Of a DNA stretch of 64,000 bases, positions 45,466-53,557 are shown one piece after another (the first letter of the stretch is position 1; each line of letters begins with the position of its first letter). Position numbers and translations under genes: made by a program. This DNA comes from an uncultured Bacteroidota bacterium (lineage in GTDB: Bacteria; Bacteroidota; Bacteroidia; NS11-12g; UBA9320): the NCBI GenBank assembly GCA_937124965.1, contig CAKZLB010000074.1, positions 62,001-126,000 on the forward strand. Direction: 5' to 3'. The notes below the pieces were generated by a model that searched no databases, was not told the origin of the DNA, and saw nothing but the letters and a program-made list of their open reading frames with translations.

Positions 45466-46211
45466 GGCTTTGGTGAATCAAAGTTAAAAGTTACGTCTTC
45501 AAAACTGGATTGATTATTTTCAGAAGTCTGGGTTTGATTGACTAAATCCGCGGCAAGTTTTTCATACTGAATCAAATCTGAATAGGGTTTAACGTTACCA
45601 TCATGCATATCATCAATTGCCAAATCTATGACCTTAAGCTCTGAAACTTTAACATCCAATTCATTAAGGTTTTTCTGAATGTCTGTATCAAGTATTGTTT
45701 CCTGCTCTTGTAATGCTTTAATTATAACAGCAATTTTCTCTGCACTTTTGATTTGGTCAAAATCAAAAACTGTATTGTTCTCTTCTTCCCATTTTTTAAT
45801 CGCTTTGAGAACCATGGGATTATTGGGACGATTGTTTTGATCAAGATCATAATGCCCAGTATTTTCCCAATGATCCAGAAACTCGTTTAACCCATCCCGC
45901 ATTTTGATCACTTCATCACGATCATCAACCAACTGGTCTATGACTTCTTGCAACTCTTGCATCTGATTAAGTAAGAACAATCGAGTGTTTTGAAGTCGGA
46001 TAAGAAGTTGGGTAAGAACATCATCTTTCTTTTTATCCTTTGAATACGAATTTGAATGAGAAGAAACCTGATTAACGGGAATACGACCAATACTCTCTGC
46101 GCCATCCTCCAGCATTGAATAATTATGGTCTAAGATTTTAAGACGGTCAGCTTCTTTTGCCAGTTTAAGACTGGCGAGATTAAAATCATCAGAAAGAGTG
46201 CTAATTGCCAT
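45462..46211 (-). CDS. Coiled-coil hypothetical protein
   Basis: The 249-residue protein is mostly helical, with two strong coiled-coil stretches (LIRLQNTRLFLLNQMQELQE and onward, and IKALQEQETILDTDIQKNLN). It has no signal peptide or catalytic motif. Its neighbourhood (radC-like gene 61 nt upstream on the same strand, toxin-antitoxin pair nearby) suggests a mobile-element cargo or accessory protein. It shows no match I can name. The start MAISTLSDDFNLASLKLAKE is the first ATG after a stop and is accepted. Confidence 0.6.
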   Translation of the reverse strand: MAISTLSDDFNLASLKLAKEADRLKILDHNYSMLEDGAESIGRIPVNQVSSHSNSYSKDKKKDDVLTQLLIRLQNTRLFLLNQMQELQEVIDQLVDDRDEVIKMRDGLNEFLDHWENTGHYDLDQNNRPNNPMVLKAIKKWEEENNTVFDFDQIKSAEKIAVIIKALQEQETILDTDIQKNLNELDVKVSELKVIDLAIDDMHDGNVKPYSDLIQYEKLAADLVNQTQTSENNQSSFEDVTFNFDSPKP

Positions 46212-46272
46212 AAAGAATTACCAAAATCTAATTTACCTAAATTAAGTATGGCATTAAATGGTTAAGAAACCC

Positions 46273-46752
46273 TTACAAAAGGGCTTCATCGGCAAAGGAT
46301 AGATAGCCATCAGCGGTTAGAATGATGTGGTCTAGAAGCATAATGTCTAATAATTCTCCACCGTGTTTAATTTTTTCAGTGAGCTGAATGTCCGCTCTAC
46401 TGGGTTTTAAATTGCCGGAAGGGTGGTTGTGACACAAAATAAATGCAGAAGCATGGCAGAGTAGGGCGGTTTGAAAGATAATTTTTGGATCACAGATTGT
46501 TCCAGCAACTCCGCCAATGGAAACAATGCAATAACCAATGGTCGTGTTTGCACGATTAAGATAAACACACACCATCGCTTCACGATATTCAAGTTGGACA
46601 GGGAAGATTTTACGGATGAATTGTTGGACTTTGTCGCTGCTAGTTAATTGGGCAATTGGAACATTTTTGTTTGTTGAATAGCTAGCTGTTAATTCTGCAA
46701 TGTGTGTGATGTTCTGTGTTTCAATGTCTGGCGTTAATTTACTGTAAGTCAT
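46273..46752 (-). CDS. radC: RadC-like JAB/JAMM-domain protein
   Basis: The protein of about 159 residues keeps the JAMM metal site HNHPSGNLKPSRAD (H-x-H, S and D) and the later LLDHIILTADGYLSFAD, typical of the RadC-like proteins that mobile elements carry. Despite the name, a role in DNA repair is doubtful; the JAB fold suggests a metalloprotease or isopeptidase-like activity. The start ATG 46750-46752 is preferred to a TTG 12 nt upstream, because the TTG would lie within the stem of the hairpin. A truncated copy is at 34716-34907. Confidence 0.85.
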   Translation of the reverse strand: MTYSKLTPDIETQNITHIAELTASYSTNKNVPIAQLTSSDKVQQFIRKIFPVQLEYREAMVCVYLNRANTTIGYCIVSIGGVAGTICDPKIIFQTALLCHASAFILCHNHPSGNLKPSRADIQLTEKIKHGGELLDIMLLDHIILTADGYLSFADEALL

Positions 46753-46753
46753 A

Positions 46754-46800
46754 AGATTTCTCAATTTGCTTTTACAGAGCGGGAGCGAATTGAGAAATCT
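46754..46800. repeat. Stem-loop abutting the radC start codon (copy 2)
   Basis: A 17-nt stem (46754-46770 with 46784-46800, one wobble pair) encloses a 13-nt loop with a GC-rich part (GAGCGGG). On the minus strand it ends within 2 nt of the radC ATG, so the folded leader would hold the start region. The degenerate copy is at 34909-34954. Confidence 0.8.
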
Positions 46801-46923
46801 TATGTTAAAAGCCTTGAGTCACGACTGTAAGATTGGAAACGTTTTGGGAGTGGGAGGACAAAAGAATAAGAATGTTCTAATTCTATGTTTTTAAAATATT
46901 TGAATAAGCATATTTTTAGGTTT

Positions 46924-46943
46924 TGTATCTTTTAAGATATTGT
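46924..46943 (+). promoter_or_regulatory. TATCT palindromic element, copy 2
   Basis: TTGTATCTTTTAAGATATTG contains the perfect palindrome TATCTTTTAAGATA, about 50 nt before the lipoprotein ATG at 46995, at the same spacing as in the 35.1-kb copy. Confidence 0.65.
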
Positions 46944-46994
46944 GGTTAAACATTTTATTCAAGACATTTGAATAATAACTAGAAAATTGTCTTC

Positions 46995-47627
46995 ATGAAA
47001 AAACATATTTTATTGGCCACTTTTATAGCAAGCATTAGTTTATTGCACAGTTGTAACGATGACGATTCCACATGCACAAAGATTGTCTACGACTTTAAAC
47101 CAATTTCAGAAACTTACAGGCAGTCATTTGAGAACATAGATTCCATGATCTATAAAAGGGAGCGTTTTGGTAAAGTTGATACGGTAATGTACGTTCGTGA
47201 TACAATCATTGAAGACTTTATCGTTTCACCAGATTGCCCAGACTTTAATAGAGACTTTCAAAGAAAATCCATTCGTTACAAAAGCTTTTCAGGAGAAGAA
47301 CTTGTAATAGAAATGCTACAAATTTCCACGGGATGTATCATGAATACATTCATTAGAAATAAAATTCTTTTTACAAGTGCATCTCACCTTAATAGTTCAA
47401 TTGAACTTGAGACAGGTTCGTTTGCCAATTGTAACATTAGCCGGGATAACCTTTTTACTAATTATATGCCAGGGTATTCCGAAAAAGTTATAATAGACGG
47501 ACATATTAATATTAATGGTCAAGGATCCTCGACTTGTCGATCATACTTTAACTTAGAGCATGGGGTAGTTTTTATGTCTTTATATCCAAAAACTGACTCA
47601 ACACTAACTTATCAACGAATATTATGA
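46995..47627 (+). CDS. Family A lipoprotein, copy 2
   Basis: The 210-residue lipoprotein (MKKHILLATFIASISLLHSC, then NDDDSTC) is very close to the copy at 35141: SFENIDSMIYKRERFGKVDT, FIVSPDCPDFNRDFQRKSI and GCIMNTFIRNKILFTSA are shared almost letter for letter, while the signal peptide and the stretch after GSFANCNIS differ. The strong central identity and divergent ends suggest recombination between copies. It overlaps the next gene as ATGA. The shared upstream TATCT element suggests the copies are controlled alike. Confidence 0.8.
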   Translation: MKKHILLATFIASISLLHSCNDDDSTCTKIVYDFKPISETYRQSFENIDSMIYKRERFGKVDTVMYVRDTIIEDFIVSPDCPDFNRDFQRKSIRYKSFSGEELVIEMLQISTGCIMNTFIRNKILFTSASHLNSSIELETGSFANCNISRDNLFTNYMPGYSEKVIIDGHININGQGSSTCRSYFNLEHGVVFMSLYPKTDSTLTYQRIL

Positions 47628-49150
47628 AAAATCAAACTATACTAATCATTTTTACTTTTCTACTTTTCTGTTCATCATTTGCTTCAGCACAAAATCGAGC
47701 AAGTTGGGACAACCAAAAAGCTGCTAAGCATGGAGTATATATAAAACAATCAGAAATAGCAAACAATAAACGTACCTTGACAAGTCCTGGCCCAATTCCA
47801 TTAACGATTTGGGATGCTTCAAAATCTGGTTTCGACTTATCTGTGGAAATAGAAAAGCTCCAAAATGCTTTAGTCGGTGAAGTAAATCCTACGGATGACG
47901 ATATAAATAAAGCTAACGACTATAAAATTTTGCTCGATTTAGCGGACAACAATTCTTTTGATAATTTTGATTATTGGAAGGTGAAAAATAAATCGGATGG
48001 AGGTAAAAGAGACAAACATGTTTCAAGCGGAGCTTCAATTGGCTTAAGCGCTGCTTTTGTTTACTTAGTAGGTGTCATAAGAGACTCCACAAACCCAGAC
48101 TCTCTGGTCCTGGCAGACACTACGATATTGTCCCATAAGTTAATTTATCATGGCTATCGGTATCGTGCATTGAACATTCTCATTAAACTCAAAAAAGACC
48201 GTAGAATAAAATTTAAACCAAGTCCTAACTTGCGGTTTAAACAAAACGTACAATATAGGTCACGTGAAATAATAGCTTACACAACGACCTATGACCTTTT
48301 AAGGTTGGCTTACGAACTTGAAGAGAGAACGGTCGATTTGGGAGATTTGTCATTGGCAAAAATGGCATTGCAAGGAACAGTTGCAAATTTCTATGAAGCC
48401 TGTGGTTCTGGTGTGAAACTGTACAGTAATAATCATTTGTTGGTTTATTCAGGAGCCTTAGGCCTTGCATCAAATGTTCTAAATGATGTTGGGCATTCTA
48501 AGCGACGTAAAAAGTATCATTCAGCGAAATGGGCAGAAAAAGCAAATTGGTGGATAGAAAATACGTTATTCGAAAATGGTAAAAAAGGGCGGATGTCCGA
48601 AAAGGATTTTATGGCTGGTTATGCCGAAGGCCCTCATTACTTTCTATATGCAATGGAAGGGTTGGCTCCATTTTTCCTTTCCTATAGAAACATGTTTAAC
48701 GAGGATTTTGAGCAAGAAGTAAAACCTAAATGGAGGAAAGAAGGTCATACCATAACGAACTATGATTATACAGATAAAATTCATCGACTATATAATTGGT
48801 ACAACTATATTTTAATGCCTAAGGGGGTTCATCCGCCATATGACGCTTCGCAAATCACGAATGGATACCCTTTTGGTTTTAAAGTTTTAAATGGTGGAAA
48901 ACACTTTTACTATGCCAATGGTACATTCGGCGGGTCACATTGTTATTCTGGTTTTAGTGTATTGCATTATCCTGAAAAAATCGCATCATTTAATAAGGTG
49001 CAAAATAGAACATATTCAAATAACATCGTAATCCCAGGTAGTGGCGATTTAGTGCTTCAAACACCATTTTCAGAGAAGGAGTCGGACCGAATATATTTAC
49101 ACGTTCTAAATGAAACAGGTAATGCGGAGACCAGAAATAACAAAAAATAA
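47624..49150 (+). CDS. Exported heparinase-like (alpha/alpha toroid) protein, C-terminus probably lost
   Basis: The 508-residue protein has a signal peptide (ILIIFTFLLFCSSFASAQ), the conserved N-terminus NRASWDNQKAAKHGVYIKQ, and then a helical body with NNHLLVYSGALGLASNVL and GYAEGPHYFLYAMEGLAPFF, a pattern of polysaccharide lyases with an (alpha/alpha)6 toroid (heparinase II/III-like NNH and Y-x-EGP motifs). Lyases of this kind usually have a C-terminal beta-sandwich and, here, a T9SS domain would be expected; both are absent. The frame ends RNNKK and a degenerate hsdS fragment follows, so the 3' end was probably replaced. Substrate unknown. Confidence 0.68.
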   Translation: MKNQTILIIFTFLLFCSSFASAQNRASWDNQKAAKHGVYIKQSEIANNKRTLTSPGPIPLTIWDASKSGFDLSVEIEKLQNALVGEVNPTDDDINKANDYKILLDLADNNSFDNFDYWKVKNKSDGGKRDKHVSSGASIGLSAAFVYLVGVIRDSTNPDSLVLADTTILSHKLIYHGYRYRALNILIKLKKDRRIKFKPSPNLRFKQNVQYRSREIIAYTTTYDLLRLAYELEERTVDLGDLSLAKMALQGTVANFYEACGSGVKLYSNNHLLVYSGALGLASNVLNDVGHSKRRKKYHSAKWAEKANWWIENTLFENGKKGRMSEKDFMAGYAEGPHYFLYAMEGLAPFFLSYRNMFNEDFEQEVKPKWRKEGHTITNYDYTDKIHRLYNWYNYILMPKGVHPPYDASQITNGYPFGFKVLNGGKHFYYANGTFGGSHCYSGFSVLHYPEKIASFNKVQNRTYSNNIVIPGSGDLVLQTPFSEKESDRIYLHVLNETGNAETRNNKK

Positions 49151-49152
49151 AC

Positions 49153-49265
49153 GTGCACAACAAACGGCACTATTTTGTGCACATAGTGTAGATATGCACA
49201 AAAAGTTTGCAAAATGTGTGCATAACGTAACCATCTGCACACATATTACTGGAAAATTGTGCAAG
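49153..49265. repeat. Cluster of TGTGCA/TGCACA motifs
   Basis: At least six occurrences of TGCACA or TGTGCA fall within about 110 nt, some as the palindrome TGTGCACA, between the end of the lyase-like gene and the hsdS remnant. They may be protein-binding sites or a remnant repeat. The rest of the 478-nt gap to 49628 shows a short inverted repeat CATGGGC/GCCCATG (49418-49444). Confidence 0.5.
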
Positions 49266-49296
49266 ACAAATACCATAAACCTTAACCAAATCCTCG

Positions 49297-49416
49297 ATGC
49301 CTAAAGACTGGAAGGAAGTAAAATTGACGGATCTAGGAACGGTGGCACGAGGGAAGTCAAAGCATAGACCACGAAATACTAGTTTCCTGTTTGGAGGTAA
49401 TTAGCCGTTTGTATAA
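49297..49416 (+). pseudogene. hsdS (type I restriction specificity subunit) N-terminal remnant
   Basis: The reading MPKDWKEVKLTDLGTVARGK continues SKHRPRNTSFLFGGN and then PFV after a TAG, with a TAA four codons on. This is the start of a type I specificity subunit (W-EEVKL-x-D-x-G-x-V-RGKSKHRPRN, FGG-YPFIQ). Two nonsense changes and loss of everything downstream make it a pseudogene. No hsdM or hsdR is in the window. Confidence 0.85.
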
Positions 49417-49628
49417 CCATGGGCCCGTATGTTAGTCGCCCATGCGAAAAGAGTCGTGTTACGCTTAGAACCAAATCAACAACGTTATTCAAAGAATATT
49501 ACCTTGCATAGTTTTACTAAAGGTTAAATAGGTGGTACATGTCAAATAAGGCTGGTTATCACCGTACTCTCCGGTTGAGTTTCCTACGTAAAAAGTGTTA
49601 CATTGCTTTTCATCTTAAAACTAAATGT

Positions 49629-50306
49629 ATGAAATCATCCTTAATCAGTTTAGGTTTTGCCCTGTTTCTTCTTTTAAGTATTTTTTCTTTAAACTCATGT
49701 AAAGATGATAGAATCGTTCATCCTCCAGACAATGAATACAAGCTTTTGAATTATGATAAAATTGGACAGTATATTTTCGATTTTAAAAGTACTCCTGTCT
49801 TAAGATTCAAAAGGGTAAAAGACAAGATTCCAATCGATACAATTGAATTAACCTTAGTAATAAGCGCTTTTGATACCATGGCCTTCGAAGCGGAAGAAAT
49901 AGATGGGGCATATAGTCGGAATAATATATTTATGGAGCGAGATAACTCTGTCTATTATGACTCAATCTCAAAAGAACGTATTGCAATAAACTTCTATGGT
50001 GAAACTCCTGGAGGATTAAATGACGGAACAATATCTGTAAGATTTTCTGATTTTTACTTTGTCTCATATTTAGGAAAATTTGGTGTAGGTGATAGGTCTG
50101 ATAATGAAAACCCACATAATCTTACAGTCAATGAAGCCTTGTATACAGATGTTTGGTCAAATTTTAGGGCATATTCTCAATTTAATGCTGTTGATGGGAC
50201 ATTTAGTTTTGGATCAAAGCTTACAGGTAATATGCTACATTATAGCCCAAAGAATGGAATAATTAAAGTTGAATTTTCAGATAAGACTTATTGGGAACGT
50301 ATTTGA
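49629..50306 (+). CDS. Family C lipoprotein
   Basis: The protein of about 225 residues starts at the ATG at 49629 (MKSSLISLGFALFLLLSIFS) with a lipobox at LNSCKDD. The mature part has PDNEYKLLNYDKIGQYIFD, IDTIELTLVISAFD and a C-terminal NGIIKVEFSDKTYWERI. Its first 60 residues match the broken frame at 51854-52060. It begins a run of six plus-strand lipoprotein frames (49629-53414) without an intact large cargo gene. No known domain is recognised, and a role as a partner of an exported protein is only inferred. Confidence 0.72.
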   Translation: MKSSLISLGFALFLLLSIFSLNSCKDDRIVHPPDNEYKLLNYDKIGQYIFDFKSTPVLRFKRVKDKIPIDTIELTLVISAFDTMAFEAEEIDGAYSRNNIFMERDNSVYYDSISKERIAINFYGETPGGLNDGTISVRFSDFYFVSYLGKFGVGDRSDNENPHNLTVNEALYTDVWSNFRAYSQFNAVDGTFSFGSKLTGNMLHYSPKNGIIKVEFSDKTYWERI

Positions 50307-50330
50307 AAATAAAAATAAACCAAACAACAT

Positions 50331-50984
50331 ATGAAAAAACGATTTTTTTACTTTGGCTACCTAATGACTACTTTAGGGGCTTTGATAACTCTTTCAAGTT
50401 GTGGGTCAGAAGAGTATCCAGAAGATTTATTGAACAAAGACATAAAGGATTTTTGTATATTTCAGCAAGGGTCTTTTTGGGTTTACGGAAGTGAAAATGC
50501 AGTAACTGATAGTTTTTATTTAAAACTTCATGAATACGCAAACGATTTTGATCATGAAGATAAAAGAAACAAAGAGGGTGCACGTATGCTTCTTTTATCA
50601 TCTCGGAATATCAATGATGATTATTACATCGGAGCAACAACTCAATTTGCCATAGATGGTGGTAAAACCAGTGTCTGTGAAGAATATTTTGGTATTACTC
50701 CTTTCTCTGCTCATATAACTTTTTTTTCTCGGGATGATAATTCAAGCTTGAGGGAAGGTGATAAATTAAAATTAGTCGGCGACCACACAACAACATTAAC
50801 AAGCATTCTAGACTCCATGTCTGTGCGAGGCAATATTTACACAAATGTGAGAGAATTCACACTAACAAGTTCATTGCCTGTTTATCACAAGAAAACCTAT
50901 TGGGCCCGAAACTATGGACGTATCTGTTACATTGATCAAGATGACAATCGATGGGAATTAATTAGTTCCAAAATAATTCAATAA
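50331..50984 (+). CDS. Family B lipoprotein, copy 2
   Basis: The 217-residue lipoprotein (FGYLMTTLGALITLSSCGSE) has the family B pattern: DFCIFQQGSFWVYGSENAVT near the start, NIYTNVREFTL in the middle and YWARNYGRICYIDQDDNRWE near the end, comparable to the lipoprotein before the HEXXH protein at 37959. It lies 24 nt after the family C gene. A 26-codon frame follows at 51006 (MKYRHYLVHFITACP), which may be the stub of a lost cargo gene. It is probably at the outer membrane; no enzymatic motif. Confidence 0.72.
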   Translation: MKKRFFYFGYLMTTLGALITLSSCGSEEYPEDLLNKDIKDFCIFQQGSFWVYGSENAVTDSFYLKLHEYANDFDHEDKRNKEGARMLLLSSRNINDDYYIGATTQFAIDGGKTSVCEEYFGITPFSAHITFFSRDDNSSLREGDKLKLVGDHTTTLTSILDSMSVRGNIYTNVREFTLTSSLPVYHKKTYWARNYGRICYIDQDDNRWELISSKIIQ

Positions 50985-51221
50985 ATAAACCAAAATATAT
51001 CAATTATGAAGTATCGCCATTATCTGGTGCATTTTATTACAGCGTGCCCCCACATGCTTCACGTAGAAAGCGACGAATTGTAAAGAGCTATGAAGCATAT
51101 GTCAACCATAAATATGGGTGCTTGCATATTTTCGCGTTAGGGAAGCATTTTGTTTCGCTTTTAAATAAAGATAATTGGATTATCAACTTTATTGATTTTT
51201 TTTGTTCTAAAGCCTAACCTT

Positions 51222-51857
51222 TTGAAATTTCTAACTAACAACATTCAAATAATTTTACTATTAATTTTCCTTGCATGCTTGTTTACCAGATGTGAAGACC
51301 AAAAACCATGTATAGATTGTGAGAAGCAAAATACTCAAAGAGACACTATTTTTCTATCAAATGAATTAGAAAGATTTTTCCCTGATTCTAAAGACCTACA
51401 ATGGATATATGAGTTCACAGTAAATGATAAAACATTTTTTGACACTGTTACTATTTTAAAATCTTATAAGGAAATTAGGTCTGATTGGACGATTAGAAAT
51501 TCCGATTATGAGGTTAAATTTATTGAGAGAATCCATTCAGTCATTGGTGTTGGAAACGTAAATTCGTTAACTGAAGAATTGGAGATGAATTCATTGCATG
51601 GATCAACTCCACAGATAGTTAACACGAATTATTGGGAAAAACTTTTTAATTACCCGATTTACGATGGCTACAACGAGGTAACGGATTCTTATATATTAAC
51701 AAACCAGAAAATCCAGATTTTTGATTCAACATACTCCGGAGTACTTCAAGTAGTCAAAAATAGTGATACGTTATGGTTTAAAAGTGGGGTTGGATTAATT
51801 CAAAAATCTAATAGCAGAAATGAACATCTCAGACTAATAAAACTAAATCAATTCTGA
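51222..51857 (+). CDS. Family B-like lipoprotein, probable TTG start
   Basis: The protein of about 211 residues has no ATG before its signal sequence; the TTG at 51222 gives LKFLTNNIQIILLLIFLACL (read as Met-Lys) with lipobox FTRCEDQ, and a TTG 30 nt upstream is the other option. The pattern DLQWIYEFTVNDKTFFDTVT near the start and KNSDTLWFKSGVGLIQKSN near the end places it with the 37959 and 50331 lipoproteins. Its stop overlaps the start of the next, broken lipoprotein frame. The start codon change may mean weak expression. Confidence 0.62.
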   Translation: MKFLTNNIQIILLLIFLACLFTRCEDQKPCIDCEKQNTQRDTIFLSNELERFFPDSKDLQWIYEFTVNDKTFFDTVTILKSYKEIRSDWTIRNSDYEVKFIERIHSVIGVGNVNSLTEELEMNSLHGSTPQIVNTNYWEKLFNYPIYDGYNEVTDSYILTNQKIQIFDSTYSGVLQVVKNSDTLWFKSGVGLIQKSNSRNEHLRLIKLNQF

Positions 51858-52060
51858 AAAAAATAAACCTGACATTATTGTTTACAATTCTCTTTGCTCA
51901 TGCCTTGTTTTATTTAAACTCATGTAACGTTAATGAGCCACCAAAACCTGCTACGGTATTTAACCCTATTAACTATGATGCTATTTCTAATTATTTGTAT
52001 AATTACGAAAACGATAAAATCAGTTCGTTTAATCCCAAAAGTCATATTTTTCTACGTTAG
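51854..52060 (+). pseudogene. Truncated family C lipoprotein
   Basis: From a CTG where an ATG would be expected, the frame reads KKINLTLLFTILFAHALFYL and NSCNVNEPPKP, then PINYDAISNYLYNYEND, matching the start of the family C lipoprotein at 49629. It ends after SFNPKSHIFLR, at about 65 codons. Lost start and early stop mark it as a remnant. Confidence 0.72.
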
Positions 52061-52079
52061 AAAAATAGAAAACCATCTT

Positions 52080-52727
52080 ATGGATACAGTTAACAGGGTT
52101 GTAATGGTTATTGGTTTGCTAATAGCAATCACATTAAATGGTTGTAACGATAGTTCAACGCCTTGTTCAGAAAAAGATTACCCAATATTGTCACATGAAT
52201 TACCATTTGTGGAATCTATGAATAAGATGGACTCAATTTATTTCAAAAGGGATCGATTCGGAAAAGCTGATACTGTTCTTTTTACTACAGAAAATTTTAT
52301 TGAAGATATTTTGATTTATTATGATTGTCCTATTAGAATGGATAAGTATGAACGTGTTTCTCTTCGGCTAGTTAGTGATAATGATCAAGAAATTGTCATC
52401 GAACTTTTTAATTATTCTGGATCAACTACGGTCTTTTGCACATTTGTTCATGGTGAGATATTGTGGACTGCTGCTGGAGTAAAAGACCATAGTGTTGAAT
52501 TAGAAACCGGAACATTCAATAATTGTGTTTACAAACGGGATCTTTTTTATAAAAACCTTGTTCCGGGTTTTAGTGAACGAGTATTCACAGGAGGTGGTGC
52601 GTTAGACATTAAAGAAGACATAAACGACTTCTCCTCAACTGCATATTTTAATTTAGATAATGGGTTAATTAATATCAACTTATATTTAGACACTGATTCA
52701 TTCTTAACATATCAACGAATATTATGA
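52080..52727 (+). CDS. Family A lipoprotein, copy 3
   Basis: The protein of about 215 residues (MDTVNRVVMVIGLLIAITLN, lipobox GCNDSSTPC) is the most divergent family A member: MNKMDSIYFKRDRFGKADTV, SLRLVSDNDQEIVIELFNYS and the end DSFLTYQRIL align with copies 1, 2 and 4. Its stop overlaps an ATG as ATGA, as in the other modules, but only an 18-residue stub follows (52724-52780, MINQTKQNLIVTISLSIN), a decayed start of the partner gene. It is therefore an orphan of the lipoprotein-cargo pair. Confidence 0.75.
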   Translation: MDTVNRVVMVIGLLIAITLNGCNDSSTPCSEKDYPILSHELPFVESMNKMDSIYFKRDRFGKADTVLFTTENFIEDILIYYDCPIRMDKYERVSLRLVSDNDQEIVIELFNYSGSTTVFCTFVHGEILWTAAGVKDHSVELETGTFNNCVYKRDLFYKNLVPGFSERVFTGGGALDIKEDINDFSSTAYFNLDNGLININLYLDTDSFLTYQRIL

Positions 52728-52780
52728 TAAATCAAACCAAACAAAATCTGATTGTCACTATTTCATTATCAATTAATTGA
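52724..52780 (+). pseudogene. Stub of the family A cargo gene (copy 3)
   Basis: The ATG overlaps the lipoprotein stop and MINQTKQNLIV resembles the MKNQTxxLIVF start of the intact partner genes, but the frame ends after 18 codons. Confidence 0.6.
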
Positions 52781-52784
52781 CCAG

Positions 52785-53414
52785 ATGAAAAAACTTTCTA
52801 TATTGATCCTTTTAACAGCTTGCATTGGTTTAATGCAAAGCTGTAAAGATGACGATTCCACATGTCCTAATAGCACATTCAACTTAAATCCTGATTCTGA
52901 ACGAACTGAAACGTTTGAAAACATGGATACAATGACGTTTAGAAGGGAGCAAAATGGTATAGTCGATACTATAATGTATACACAAGATACAACGATTGAA
53001 GATTATATCGTTGCAAATGAGTGTCCTGACTTTAAACGTAATTTACAAAGAAATTCTTTCAGGTATAAGAGTTTAAAAGGTGAAGAGCTCGTTATTGAAT
53101 TGGTCCAAATTCCTTTATGGCCAATGATGACTACATTTATTAATGACAAAGTACTTTATACGAATTGGGGCGCATTTGATAGTTCGATTACATTGGGGTC
53201 ACTAACTTTTGAAAGTTGTACAATTAGCAGGGATGACCTTATGACTAATAACGAGGTTGGATATTCCGAAAAGGTCATAATTGATGGAGACATTGATATA
53301 AATGGTCAAGGAGAAAATACATCTCGATCTTATTTTAACCTAAATCACGGGCTAGTATTTATGTCATTGTATGAAAATACAGATTCACTTTTAACCTTTC
53401 AAAGAATTCTATGA
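52785..53414 (+). CDS. Family A lipoprotein, copy 4
   Basis: The 209-residue protein starts at the ATG at 52785 (MKKLSILILLTACIGLMQSC, then KDDDSTC). Its signal peptide and its last 60 residues (NHGLVFMSLYENTDSLLTFQ) are close to copy 1, while the middle (RREQNGIVDTIMYTQDTTIE) is diverged, which suggests mosaic inheritance. The stop overlaps the ATG of a 45-residue stub of the cargo gene. It is the last lipoprotein in the run, before the tRNA-derived repeats. Confidence 0.77.
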   Translation: MKKLSILILLTACIGLMQSCKDDDSTCPNSTFNLNPDSERTETFENMDTMTFRREQNGIVDTIMYTQDTTIEDYIVANECPDFKRNLQRNSFRYKSLKGEELVIELVQIPLWPMMTTFINDKVLYTNWGAFDSSITLGSLTFESCTISRDDLMTNNEVGYSEKVIIDGDIDINGQGENTSRSYFNLNHGLVFMSLYENTDSLLTFQRIL

Positions 53415-53548
53415 AAAATCAAGCCAAACTAATCGTTTTTAGTTTACTACTTTTACTTTCGTCATTCTTATATGCTCAAAATCGAAAGAGTTGGGATAAC
53501 CAAAAAGTGGCTAAACATGGTGTTTATGAAAAGCACTGTGAAATTTAA
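53411..53548 (+). pseudogene. Truncated family A cargo gene (copy 4)
   Basis: The 45-codon frame has the signal peptide AKLIVFSLLLLLSSFLYAQ and NRKSWDNQKVAKHGVYEKH of the cargo N-terminus and then stops. The break is 10 nt from the first tRNA-derived repeat, so an insertion or deletion there probably removed the rest. Confidence 0.85.
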
Positions 53549-53557
53549 GGTTTGTGT

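Noticed and set aside
49110-49304. Plus-strand frame of 64 residues over the TGTGCA cluster
   Set aside because: Its content is dictated by the repeated motif and it overlaps both the lyase-like gene end and the hsdS remnant.
51006-51083. 26-codon frame after the 50331 lipoprotein (MKYRHYLVHFITACP)
   Set aside because: It could be the stub of a lost cargo gene, but it has no match to a known cargo N-terminus, so it is not listed as a feature.
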